From Bacillota bacterium (lineage in GTDB: Bacteria > Bacillota_A > Clostridia > DSM-8532): DNA of 5,281 nt. The DNA lies in assembly GCA_023424865.1 (NCBI GenBank), contig JAFADM010000078.1, forward strand, positions 1-5,281, read 5' to 3'. How positions within the stretch are numbered: the first letter of the stretch is position 1; each line of letters begins with the position of its first letter. The translations under genes and the position numbers were made by a program. Positions 1 through 5,281 of the stretch are shown here, in pieces. The notes under the pieces are model-generated. The model was not told the DNA's origin, ran no database searches, and was given only the letters and a program-made list of their open reading frames with translations.

Positions 1-540
1 GCAGCCATCGTGGAGCAGGATCTTGAAAGACTGAGAAAGGTTGAGCTTGTGCCTTTTAAAGCCGGAATCGATGCGGGAACAGGCATGGTTATGACAGCCC
101 ATGTGCTTACGCCGGGTATCACGTCCAACGGACTTCCGGCCACACTTTCACCCGAAATCATAACAGGGTTGCTCCGGGAGGAGCTGAGCTATGATGGTGT
201 GGTTATTACCGACGGTCTTGAAATGAGTGCCGTTTCCTCTTATTTTGAAGAGGAGGAGGCCGTTGTTAAAGCTCTTTTAGCCGGTGTGGACATGCTTCTT
301 CTTCCAAGGGATTTTGAAAGTGCCTATGGCGCGGTTTTCAATGCCGTTCAGTCGGGTACCATCCCTATAGAGCGTCTGGACACTTCGGTTCTGCGTATAT
401 TAAAGCTTAAGGCCGTCTATGGACTGTTGGATTCCGGTGGAGAGGAACCGGAAAATCTGCCTGACCCGGAGGAAATTCTGGGTTCCAGGGAGCATCAGGA
501 CTTAGCCGATAAAATCAGAAAGGAAGCAGGAAGCAAATGA
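1..540 (+). CDS. nagZ: Beta-N-acetylhexosaminidase, GH3 NagZ type (3' part; start outside window)
   Basis: The frame is open from base 1, so this is the C-terminal 179 residues of a gene that starts upstream; the GTG at 10 is an internal codon. Seen: a DLERLRKVELVPF stretch, MVMTAHV with His at codon 34, and VVITDGLEM with Asp at codon 71. In family 3 glycosidases of the NagZ type the Asp of the [ST]D-x-L-x-M motif is the catalytic nucleophile, and the DLERLR...MVMTAH segment follows the KHFPGHG...D-S-H acid/base loop, which must lie just left of the window. Known role: NagZ enzymes release N-acetylglucosamine from muropeptides or wall fragments. The protein ends about 45 residues after the last barrel-like segment (SVLRILKLKAVYGLL), so it lacks the second alpha/beta/alpha domain of B. 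subtilis NagZ and resembles the single-domain form. Its location cannot be judged without the N-terminus. The stop overlaps the queH start by 4 bases, indicating co-transcription. Another GH3 specificity is possible but less likely. Confidence 0.9.
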   Translation, partial: AAIVEQDLERLRKVELVPFKAGIDAGTGMVMTAHVLTPGITSNGLPATLSPEIITGLLREELSYDGVVITDGLEMSAVSSYFEEEEAVVKALLAGVDMLLLPRDFESAYGAVFNAVQSGTIPIERLDTSVLRILKLKAVYGLLDSGGEEPENLPDPEEILGSREHQDLADKIRKEAGSK

Positions 541-1139
541 AGCTCTTTCTTCATATATGCTGCGCCCCTTGTGCCGCAGCCATTGTTGACAGGCTCAAGG
601 GTGACTCCCGGCTTGAGCTGGGGGGATGCTATTTCAATCCCAATATTCACCCTGAGGAAGAAAATTCAAGGAGAAAACAGCCCGTAGAAGCATTGGCAGC
701 CGAGTTTTCGCTTCCGGTTCATTTTAATGATGCGTGTCAATTAACCTACTGGAAAAGCAAGCTTGCGGAGGATAAGCATTTCCGGTGCGGCTATTGCTAT
801 GCAGGACGTATGGATTATGCCGCTGCCCTTGCTGCTCAAAAAGGCTATGAGGCCTTTACCACAAGCCTTCTCATAAGTCCCTATCAGGATCAGGGGCGTA
901 TTGTGGAAAGGGGAAGAGCCGCGGCAAATAAATACGGCATTGCTTTTTATTACGAGGACTTTCGACCCCTTTACCGAAAAGGGAGGGAGATGGCCCGGGC
1001 CAGAGGCTGGTATATGCAAAAGTACTGCGGCTGTTATTTTTCCTACCTGGAATCGGATCATCCCAAAAAGCCTGTCTATGCTTTTGATACTGAAGAAGGC
1101 GTGAACCCCGCCTCCGGTTCAAGTGAGCAAACAGGTTAA
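537..1139 (+). CDS. queH: Epoxyqueuosine reductase QueH
   Basis: This 200-residue protein belongs to the QueH family (formerly DUF208). QueH reduces epoxyqueuosine to queuosine in the anticodon of tRNAs with GUN anticodons, the last step of queuosine synthesis, and is the non-orthologous replacement for cobalamin-dependent QueG. Family signatures seen: HICCAPC at residues 6-12 (Cys8, Cys9, Cys12), YFNPNIHP at 32-39, RCGYCYAGRM at 83-92 (Cys84, Cys87), TTSLLISPYQ at 108-117 and QKYCGCYFS at 161-169 (Cys164, Cys166). In the family the conserved cysteines bind a [4Fe-4S] cluster and a neighbouring metal; all of them appear present, so the enzyme should be active in the cytoplasm. The last 25 residues or so are low in motif content and are probably a variable tail. 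The start is ATG 537, inside the ATGA overlap with the upstream gene, with CAGGAAG at 527-533 as ribosome binding site. The gene is the last of its operon, since a probable terminator follows. Confidence 0.96.
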   Translation: MKLFLHICCAPCAAAIVDRLKGDSRLELGGCYFNPNIHPEEENSRRKQPVEALAAEFSLPVHFNDACQLTYWKSKLAEDKHFRCGYCYAGRMDYAAALAAQKGYEAFTTSLLISPYQDQGRIVERGRAAANKYGIAFYYEDFRPLYRKGREMARARGWYMQKYCGCYFSYLESDHPKKPVYAFDTEEGVNPASGSSEQTG

Positions 1140-1141
1140 AC

Positions 1142-1190
1142 AACAGCTATGAAGGCCGTACTGGCGTTCACCTGTTTTATTACTTTAGTT
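1142..1190 (+). terminator. Probable intrinsic terminator after queH
   Basis: AACAG (1142-1146) can pair with CTGTT (1172-1176). Inside it, GAAGGCC (1151-1157) pairs with GGCGTTC (1163-1169) through one G-G mismatch, around a GTACT loop. The T-rich tract TTTTATTACTTTAGTT follows. An alternative outer arm is a perfect 8-base match, AAACAGGT (1129-1136, the end of the queH coding region) with ACCTGTTT (1170-1177). The helix is imperfect and the T run is interrupted, so this is a moderate call; the location just after the last gene of an operon supports it. Confidence 0.5.
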
Positions 1191-1206
1191 GATTCGGAAT
1201 AAAAAA

Positions 1207-1263
1207 GTTTAAACAAAACAAGCTCTGATTTCACGAAAACGTTTTGTAATATTTTTGTATTAC
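1207..1263. promoter_or_regulatory. Cluster of dyad symmetries upstream of the amidase gene
   Basis: Three inverted repeats lie within 57 bases in the A/T-rich gap: GTTTAAAC (1207-1214), AAAACGTTTT (1236-1245, perfect 10-base palindrome) and GTAATA-N6-TATTAC (1246-1263). The last two abut. The central A-A-x-C-G-x-T-T of the second resembles LacI/CcpA-family operators, but the outer TG/CA bases of a cre site are not matched. They sit about 30-85 bases upstream of the possible -10 at 1294. Operator function is inference, as A/T-rich DNA yields short palindromes by chance. Confidence 0.3.
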
Positions 1264-1290
1264 GAATGACGCATTTCCTATCATAAACGG

Positions 1291-1299
1291 TGGTAAAAT
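1291..1299 (+). promoter_or_regulatory. Possible extended -10 promoter for the amidase gene
   Basis: TGGTAAAAT fits an extended -10 element (TGnTATAAT, with one difference in the hexamer) for the vegetative sigma factor. The hexamer expected 17 bases upstream (GCATTT at 1271-1276) is a poor -35, which extended -10 promoters tolerate. Transcription would start near 1306 and give a leader of about 95 bases. No better -35/-10 pair was found in 1191-1400: TTGACA at 1337-1342 is perfect but has no -10 at 16-18 bases. Confidence 0.3.
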
Positions 1300-1400
1300 G
1301 GAAATATAAGTCGAATTGTATTCAGAGGTTTTTCCATTGACACACAGGACAGGTCTAAAAATTACGTAAGATAATGTTCAGGAAGGAATGAAGCGGAAAA

Positions 1401-3464
1401 ATGAAAAAAATCCTCTCTATCAGCGTGGCTCTTTTCACTATGTTTGCAGTATTACTGAGTATGACAATAAGAGCGGATGCTCTTGTAATGGACAAAATTA
1501 TTAAAGGAACTCTTTCAGGAATCACATATACTCAAACCGGATCCGATGAGGAAATACGCTTCACAAAGCCTGATACGGCAACCTTGGGAAAGCCCTTTCT
1601 GTTGCCTCCCAATGAGGACAGTAAATATTACCGCCTTGTTTTTCAAATCACAGGTGCAGCGGTAAATACCAACGATGCCTTTGTAATCAACAAAGGTACC
1701 GTTTATCAGGTTAGGTATGCTCTAGTCAAGGATCCACTGGCGGTGAGTGTTGTTGTTGAAACAACCAAATCACCCCAATATACCCTGACAGAGAGCAGTG
1801 ATAAGAAATCCGTTGTTTTAAAGATTACCGGAGGTGTGACCACAACACCTACACCTACGCCTACACCTACGCCTTCGGCTACACCAACTCCGTCCACTAC
1901 TCCGACACCTACACCGTCGTCCACGGTTACGCCTACACCAACGCCTACACCCTCTGTAACCTCAACGCCAACACCATCTTCAACCCCAACACCATCTTCA
2001 ACCCCAACACCTACTCCGGTCCCCAACAAAAACGGCCCTCTTTCCTGGAACATTTCTGGAGATACCTGCACCTTTAAGCTTGAAGGAATCGGTTTATCCC
2101 AGTCTGCCAGTTCAAGTGAGGCCCGCTTTGAGCTTCGTGAGCGTGAAAAAATACTGCAAATCAGTCTGCCAGGAAATGTAACGAGCCTTACGGCAGGCGG
2201 TACAGTTATCAATAATGTAGTCCATGGTATCCTCGTTAATTATAATACCAAGCTCAACACAACCTTTATTCGAATTACTTATCCCAACGCCATTACCTTC
2301 ACCCATGAAGTAAAGGACGGCAGTTCGGTTATTACGGTGAAAAAGGGAAGCACTTCGGCCCCGGAGGCAACGCCTTCAGTTACGCCTGCGCCATCTTCTA
2401 CACCGACACCTTCCGTAACACCAACGCCTTCCTCAACCCCGACACCGGATTCGTCGGCTACTCCAACACCAAACCCATCCTCGGCAACCCCGACACCCAC
2501 GCCTTCTGTTACACCTAAGCCGGGAGAGAATTACACGGATCTCACTTCCGTAGGCATAACCAATGTGCTTGCCTCTGTGACTGATTCCTCCGTTGCTTTT
2601 AAAATAACAAGTCCCGGAATCGTCGCAAGCTATCGCCAGCTTGCAGACAGCATTGTGGTGGAGGACGACATCAGCCTGGGACAATTTGCCTTTCGTCTGC
2701 CTTTAAGCATGGTGAATATGGGCAGCGGAAAAGCGGTGCTAAACAGCAAGCTGGTAAAATCCGTAACCACCCTGTCCACCGATCAGAATAGCTTTCTTCT
2801 TTTTATAAAGCAGGATCCTGAAGGACAGTTCACCATTAAGGAGGGTTCCTCGCCGGACGAGCTTTTAATTATTCTGGCTACCTCCCAGCACGAGGGAAGT
2901 ACAGGCAGCGGAACCGCGAAAAATAAGCTGGTTGTGTTGGATGCCGGACATGGCGGCACGGATCCCGGAGGCGTCGTAGGTACCTATCATGAAAAGAACT
3001 ATAACCTCTCTATCGCTCTTTATTGCGAAGCCTACCTTAAGGCTAAGGGAGTCAATGTCATGATGACCCGCTCGACGGATGTCTTTATTACTCTTGATGG
3101 AAGAAGCGCCCTGGCCAATGATAACAAAGCCGATCTTTTTGTTTCCATACACAACAATATCATGCCTGCGGCAAGCTATAAAGGCTCCATGACCCTTTAC
3201 TATCCGTCCAGCGTGGATGGAAAAGCCTATGCCTCCATAATACAGGAGAATCTTGTAAAAGGCCTTGGTATGGCGGATATGCTTATTCGCCCAAGAGGCG
3301 ATTTGTCCGTGCTTAAAAAGACAAAAATGCCGGCGGTGCTCGCAGAGTTTGCCTGCATGACCAACAGTGATGATCTTAACCTTTTGAATAACGATGCCTT
3401 CCTCAAAAAAGCGGGAGAAAACCTGGGGGAGAGCATTATCAAGATTTTAGCCAGCATGCCCTAG
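1401..3464 (+). CDS. Secreted N-acetylmuramoyl-L-alanine amidase (amidase_3) with three AMIN-like domains
   Basis: This 687-residue zinc hydrolase is predicted to cut the bond between N-acetylmuramic acid and L-Ala in peptidoglycan, outside the membrane. Residues 1-27 form a Sec signal peptide (MKK, hydrophobic core, RADA). Residues 28-146, 209-319 and 375 to about 505 are three beta-rich AMIN-like domains. Thr/Pro/Ser linkers span 147-208 and 320-374. Residues from about 508 form the catalytic domain: LDAGHGG (His517), HEKNYN (Glu531) and SIHNN (His584) give the expected zinc ligands, and [11 protein letters not shown] supplies the catalytic Glu649. All key residues are intact. AMIN domains direct amidases to particular wall regions. 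No SLH, LPXTG or LysM element was seen, so retention may rest on the AMIN-like domains. ATG 1401 is the only usable start, because an in-frame stop lies at 1389. The nearest good Shine-Dalgarno, GGAAGG (1381-1386), is 14 bases away, which is rather far. The gene appears to be a single-gene unit bounded by two terminators. Confidence 0.94.
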   Translation: MKKILSISVALFTMFAVLLSMTIRADALVMDKIIKGTLSGITYTQTGSDEEIRFTKPDTATLGKPFLLPPNEDSKYYRLVFQITGAAVNTNDAFVINKGTVYQVRYALVKDPLAVSVVVETTKSPQYTLTESSDKKSVVLKITGGVTTTPTPTPTPTPSATPTPSTTPTPTPSSTVTPTPTPTPSVTSTPTPSSTPTPSSTPTPTPVPNKNGPLSWNISGDTCTFKLEGIGLSQSASSSEARFELREREKILQISLPGNVTSLTAGGTVINNVVHGILVNYNTKLNTTFIRITYPNAITFTHEVKDGSSVITVKKGSTSAPEATPSVTPAPSSTPTPSVTPTPSSTPTPDSSATPTPNPSSATPTPTPSVTPKPGENYTDLTSVGITNVLASVTDSSVAFKITSPGIVASYRQLADSIVVEDDISLGQFAFRLPLSMVNMGSGKAVLNSKLVKSVTTLSTDQNSFLLFIKQDPEGQFTIKEGSSPDELLIILATSQHEGSTGSGTAKNKLVVLDAGHGGTDPGGVVGTYHEKNYNLSIALYCEAYLKAKGVNVMMTRSTDVFITLDGRSALANDNKADLFVSIHNNIMPAASYKGSMTLYYPSSVDGKAYASIIQENLVKGLGMADMLIRPRGDLSVLKKTKMPAVLAEFACMTNSDDLNLLNNDAFLKKAGENLGESIIKILASMP
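1839..2024 (+). repeat. Thr/Pro/Ser linker 1, degenerate hexanucleotide repeats
   Basis: This 62-codon stretch (residues 147-208) is almost only Thr, Pro and Ser, built on a six-base ACA/ACG-CCT unit encoding Thr-Pro; five consecutive units occupy 1845-1874. It separates AMIN-like domains 1 and 2 and should be an extended, flexible, possibly O-glycosylated spacer. Being a multiple of six bases, repeat gain or loss keeps the reading frame. On the opposite strand it produces long spurious Gly/Val-rich frames. Confidence 0.9.
1963..1998 (+). repeat. 18-base tandem repeat inside linker 1
   Basis: Two adjacent 18-base units (CAACGCCAACACCATCTT at 1963-1980 and CAACCCCAACACCATCTT at 1981-1998) differ at one base. 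A third, partial copy continues from 1999 with the same first 13 bases. The close identity against a background of varied Thr/Pro codons suggests recent duplication by slippage. Confidence 0.85.
2358..2522 (+). repeat. Thr/Pro/Ser linker 2
   Basis: This 55-codon stretch (residues 320-374) has the same composition as linker 1, mixing [12 protein letters not shown] and SATPTP blocks with a few Ala, Asp, Asn and Lys. It separates AMIN-like domains 2 and 3. Its codons are more mixed than in linker 1 and I see no perfect tandem unit of 18 bases, so it looks older or less recently expanded. Confidence 0.88.
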
Positions 3465-3487
3465 GCATTACCTGGAAATTCCATAGA

Positions 3488-3516
3488 AAAAAGCTGCCTT
3501 ATATAGGCAGCTTTTT
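3488..3516 (+). terminator. Strong intrinsic terminator after the amidase gene
   Basis: GCTGCC (3493-3498) pairs perfectly with GGCAGC (3506-3511). The helix extends by five A-T pairs at its base (3488-3492 with 3512-3516) and one T-A pair at the top (3499 with 3505), around a TATAT loop. The right arm ends in TTTTT. The hairpin begins 24 bases after the TAG stop. The A run on the left arm means it could also act on the minus strand, though no gene converges here. Confidence 0.9.
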
Positions 3517-3766
3517 AGGAAGATAACACTGGGCTCCCTTACTTCCCGCAGCAAAGCACATAGCACATGGATAAAGGCTCTATGGCAAAGGCTCCGTATA
3601 TGGGCTGTTTTAACAACAAGGCTATGAGGCTCTGCTCCGAGGTACGCTGCCTCGCTTCAAGGAAGCCCGTGTGTTATAAAGGGTACACTTAAGTATATTT
3701 TTCTTTTCTGGATAACATGACGAACATATGATAACATTATAAAAAAAAAGATTTTAGAGGCGGGAA
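3517..3766 (+). other. Intergenic stretch before rph: no confident gene, short reading frame and possible hairpins
   Basis: No established gene or recognisable RNA family is seen here. It contains a 41-codon frame from ATG 3567 to TAA 3690-3692, with Cys at 14, 23, 28 and 36 and several Lys and Arg, but there is no Shine-Dalgarno before it and a stop lies two codons upstream. The same bases can fold locally: GCTTC (3654-3658) with GAAGC (3662-3666), GGGCT (3602-3606) with AGCCC (3664-3668), and two mutually exclusive stems using GAGGC (3626-3630) or CGAGG (3638-3642) with the shared segment at 3649-3654. Related AAAGGCTC words recur at 3573 and 3588. From 3694 the sequence becomes strongly A/T-rich and presumably holds the rph promoter. 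Confidence 0.4.
3711..3737 (+). promoter_or_regulatory. Direct repeat in the presumed rph promoter region
   Basis: GATAACAT occurs at 3711-3718 and again at 3730-3737, an offset of 19 bases or nearly two helical turns. The second copy overlaps -10-like hexamers (TATGAT at 3727-3732, TATAAA at 3738-3743), neither with a convincing -35; TTTTCT at 3704-3709 is the best at 17 bases from TATGAT. The arrangement could be an operator pair or an accidental repeat. The core GATAACA also appears at 3522-3528. Confidence 0.3.
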
Positions 3767-4495
3767 ATGGACAGGACAAGAGAAGACGGGAGAAGATGCG
3801 ACGAACTTAGGAAGGTCATCCTGACCCGTGGTTATACCAAATATGCCGAAGGCTCGGTTCTCGTTGAATTCGGAAACACAAAGGTATTATGCAATGCCAG
3901 CGTAGATGAAAAGGTACCTCCCTTTAAAAAGGGCAGCGGGGAAGGCTGGATTACCGCAGAGTACGATATGCTGCCAAGGGCAACTTCAACTCGGAACACA
4001 CGGGATCGGAACACCCTTAAGATTAACGGACGTTCCAACGAAATTCAAAGGCTTATTGGCAGATCCCTGCGCTCCGTGGTGGATCTTAAATCCCTTGGTG
4101 AACGCACCATTGTTATTGATTGTGATGTCATTCAGGCCGATGGGGGAACACGTACCGCTGCCATTACCGGAGGCTTTGTGGCACTTATGGATGCTTGCAG
4201 TTACTTGGTAAGCGCACGGCTCATACAGGATATTCCAATATCGGATTTTGTTGCTGCAATCAGTACCGGTATTGTGGAGGATCGTGCTTTGCTCGATCTG
4301 TGCTATTCGGAGGATTCCCGGGCAGAAGTAGACATGAATGTGGTTATGACCTCGTCGGGAGAAATGATCGAGGTACAGGCAACCGGAGAAAAAAGGCCCT
4401 TTGAACGGGCTCAGCTGGATAAAATGCTGGACTATGCTTCCCTTGGAATCAGCCAGCTTATAGAGATTCAGCGACAGGTGCTTTTAAACCGTTAA
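3767..4495 (+). CDS. rph: Ribonuclease PH (tRNA nucleotidyltransferase)
   Basis: This 242-residue protein closely follows RNase PH of other bacteria (E. coli 238 residues). It uses inorganic phosphate to remove nucleotides from the 3' end of tRNA precursors and other RNAs, releasing nucleoside diphosphates, and works as a ring-shaped hexamer in the cytoplasm. Seen: [18 protein letters not shown] at residues 19-36, [14 protein letters not shown] at 60-73, [15 protein letters not shown] at 88-102, [14 protein letters not shown] at 118-131 with phosphate-binding Arg129, and [15 protein letters not shown] at 181-195 with the conserved acidic residues Asp183 and Asp189. The active site looks complete, unlike the frameshifted rph of E. 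coli K-12. ATG 3767 follows TAGAGGCGGGAA, a good ribosome binding site with the right spacing, and gives the usual family N-terminus. It is the first gene of the rph-rdgB-phosphoesterase operon. Confidence 0.98.
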   Translation: MDRTREDGRRCDELRKVILTRGYTKYAEGSVLVEFGNTKVLCNASVDEKVPPFKKGSGEGWITAEYDMLPRATSTRNTRDRNTLKINGRSNEIQRLIGRSLRSVVDLKSLGERTIVIDCDVIQADGGTRTAAITGGFVALMDACSYLVSARLIQDIPISDFVAAISTGIVEDRALLDLCYSEDSRAEVDMNVVMTSSGEMIEVQATGEKRPFERAQLDKMLDYASLGISQLIEIQRQVLLNR

Positions 4496-4534
4496 AGCCT
4501 TATCCTGGCTGATGAACCGCTTTTATGGCTTTAA
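4492..4534 (+). repeat. Inverted repeat spanning the rph-rdgB junction
   Basis: TTAAAGCC (4492-4499, including the rph stop codon) is perfectly complementary to GGCTTTAA (4527-4534) across 27 bases. A smaller AGCC/GGCT pairing is possible inside. No T run follows, so it does not look like a terminator; it could be an mRNA hairpin between rph and the rdgB ribosome binding site at 4547-4554. A chance origin is possible. Confidence 0.3.
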
Positions 4535-4563
4535 ATGAGCTGAGCCAAAAGGAGAATGAAAAC

Positions 4564-5166
4564 GTGACCAGAATAATACTGGCGACTATGAACCGGGGTA
4601 AGGTAAATGAAATTCAAAAGCTAATCTCCGGAAAGCCCTATGAAATTATTTCTATGAAAGATGCCGGTATTTCGGTGGATATTGTAGAGGATGGAATAAC
4701 CTTTGAAGAAAATGCCCTCATCAAGGCCGATACCATCAGTAAATTGGCCGGAGGCATTGTTATAGCTGACGACAGCGGACTTGTGGTGGACTCTATGGGA
4801 GGTGAGCCGGGAATTTATTCGGCTCGTTTTTTAGGTGAAAGTGCAACGGATGAAGAGCGCTGCATAGGAATTCTCAAGCGCCTGGAGGGCCTTCCGGATG
4901 AAAAGAGAACAGCACGTTTTGTTTGTGCCGCAGCCGCAGTCGGCCCAAACTTTCGCATAACCGTCATCGATACCATCGAGGGAATTATCACACGTGAACC
5001 CACAGGCCAAAACGGGTTTGGTTATGACCCTATTTTTTATGTTCCTGAAACCGGATTAACTATGGCGCAAATGGACTCGGAGATTAAGAACAGGCTCAGC
5101 CACAGAGGAAAGGCTTTCCGTGCTCTTTTTGAGCGTTTGTCAAAAGAGGAGAGCATTCCCTTATGA
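4564..5166 (+). CDS. rdgB: XTP/dITP diphosphatase (non-canonical purine NTP pyrophosphatase, RdgB/HAM1 family)
   Basis: This enzyme hydrolyses dITP, ITP and XTP to the monophosphates and pyrophosphate, keeping deaminated purines out of DNA and RNA. Family motifs (numbered from GTG 4564): TMNRGKVNEI at residues 8-17 (the [ST]-x-N-x-x-K nucleotide-binding loop), FEENALIKA at 47-55, ADDSGLVVD at 68-76 with the catalytic and Mg-binding Asp pair 69-70, GEPGIYSARF at 80-89, GFGYDPIF at 151-158 and SHRGKA at 179-184. All are intact. I choose GTG 4564 (200 residues) rather than the in-frame ATG 4525 (213 residues). AAAAGGAG at 4547-4554 is well spaced for the GTG, the resulting MTRIILATMN matches the family N-terminus, and nothing like a ribosome binding site precedes the ATG. 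It lies 68 bases after rph and overlaps the next gene by 4 bases; the same order (rph-ysnA-ysnB) is known in B. subtilis. Confidence 0.97.
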   Translation: MTRIILATMNRGKVNEIQKLISGKPYEIISMKDAGISVDIVEDGITFEENALIKADTISKLAGGIVIADDSGLVVDSMGGEPGIYSARFLGESATDEERCIGILKRLEGLPDEKRTARFVCAAAAVGPNFRITVIDTIEGIITREPTGQNGFGYDPIFYVPETGLTMAQMDSEIKNRLSHRGKAFRALFERLSKEESIPL

Positions 5167-5281
5167 AACAGTTTATAGTCCTTAGCGATACTCACGGCGA
5201 GCTTACGGAAGCAGAGGAGATCCTTCGTTCCTGGCCGGGGATTCGTTCGGTTATCCATCTGGGTGATTATTCACGGGATGC
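5163..5281 (+). CDS. Metallophosphoesterase, YfcE/MJ0936 type (5' part; runs off window)
   Basis: Only the first 39 codons are present. The translation starts MKQFIVLSDTHGE and continues to VIHLGDYSRD. SDTHG (residues 8-12) and HLGDY (32-36) are the first two metal-binding blocks of the calcineurin-like phosphoesterase fold (D-x-H and GD), in the compact spacing typical of the YfcE/MJ0936 group of small phosphodiesterases. The start ATG 5163 overlaps the rdgB stop as ATGA, and AGAGGAG at 5145-5151 serves as ribosome binding site. Position after rph and rdgB matches ysnB of B. subtilis. The physiological substrate of this group is poorly defined, so no pathway is assigned. The remaining metal ligands lie beyond the right edge and cannot be checked. 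Confidence 0.9.
   Translation, partial: MKQFIVLSDTHGELTEAEEILRSWPGIRSVIHLGDYSRD

Noticed and set aside
10..12. GTG at base 10 as the start of the first gene
   Set aside because: The frame is open to base 1 and the conserved acid/base half of the GH3 barrel is missing, so the gene begins outside the window.
871..1143. Minus-strand and alternative-frame open frames inside queH
   Set aside because: They lie within a gene whose cysteine motifs are all intact, have no family features, and start without a ribosome binding site.
1236..1249. CcpA cre site around AAAACGTTTT
   Set aside because: The centre fits, but the outer TG...CA bases expected on both sides are not matched (three mismatches at the ends), so only a generic palindrome is reported.
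1845..1998. Regular short repeats that might suggest a CRISPR array
   Set aside because: Units are 6 or 18 bases, directly adjacent, without unique spacers, and translate in frame as a Thr/Pro linker.
1706..2212. Long minus-strand open frame of 168 codons rich in Gly-Val
   Set aside because: It is the reverse complement of the Thr/Pro repeat linker (1839-2024), which lacks stops by composition. The + strand has a full amidase with all catalytic residues in another frame.
2279..2684. Two more minus-strand frames opposite linker 2 and AMIN-like domain 3
   Set aside because: Same composition artefact; no ribosome binding site, no recognisable domain, and overlap with a well-supported gene.
3517..3766. 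T-box or riboswitch leader for rph
   Set aside because: I could not find a T-box TGGNACC-type core, a terminator/antiterminator pair before rph, or any riboswitch consensus; the visible stems are short and compete with each other.
4525..4563. ATG 4525 as the start of rdgB
   Set aside because: It has no Shine-Dalgarno and adds residues outside the family N-terminus; GTG 4564 has AAAAGGAG nine bases upstream and begins with the typical MTRIILATMN.

Overview
The window reads as ordinary chromosomal DNA from a low-to-moderate GC Gram-positive bacterium, most likely a member of Clostridia. Three things suggest this: strong AGGAGG-like ribosome binding sites, an exported cell-wall amidase with long Thr/Pro/Ser linkers (a style common in cellulolytic clostridia), and an RNase PH / RdgB / YfcE-like phosphoesterase gene order that matches rph-ysnA-ysnB of Bacillus subtilis. 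All supported genes lie on the + strand. The species call is inference.

Layout. Bases 1-540 hold the 3' end of a family 3 glycoside hydrolase of the NagZ type. It overlaps by 4 bases (ATGA) with queH (537-1139), the epoxyqueuosine reductase of tRNA queuosine synthesis. A probable terminator follows at about 1142-1190. The A/T-rich gap up to 1400 carries several dyad symmetries and a possible extended -10 promoter. Next is a 687-residue secreted N-acetylmuramoyl-L-alanine amidase (1401-3464): signal peptide, three AMIN-like beta domains separated by two Thr/Pro-rich linkers, and a complete zinc amidase_3 domain at the C-terminus. A strong intrinsic terminator lies at 3488-3516. A 250-base gap with no confident gene then leads into rph (3767-4495), rdgB (best start GTG 4564, to 5166) and, again through a 4-base ATGA overlap, the first 39 codons of a YfcE/MJ0936-type metallophosphoesterase that runs off the right edge.

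How the genes fit together. There are three transcription blocks. The first pairs a peptidoglycan-recycling type glycosidase with a tRNA-modification enzyme; translational coupling is likely, but the functions are not obviously linked. The second is a single-gene peptidoglycan hydrolase unit. The third is a housekeeping module for tRNA 3'-end trimming (RNase PH) and removal of non-canonical purine nucleotides (RdgB), with a small phosphoesterase.

I found no convincing undescribed multi-gene system. The points most worth a second look are the three AMIN-like repeats with slippage-prone linkers, the cluster of dyads upstream of the amidase, the 8-base direct repeat upstream of rph, and a 41-codon cysteine-containing reading frame in the gap before rph.
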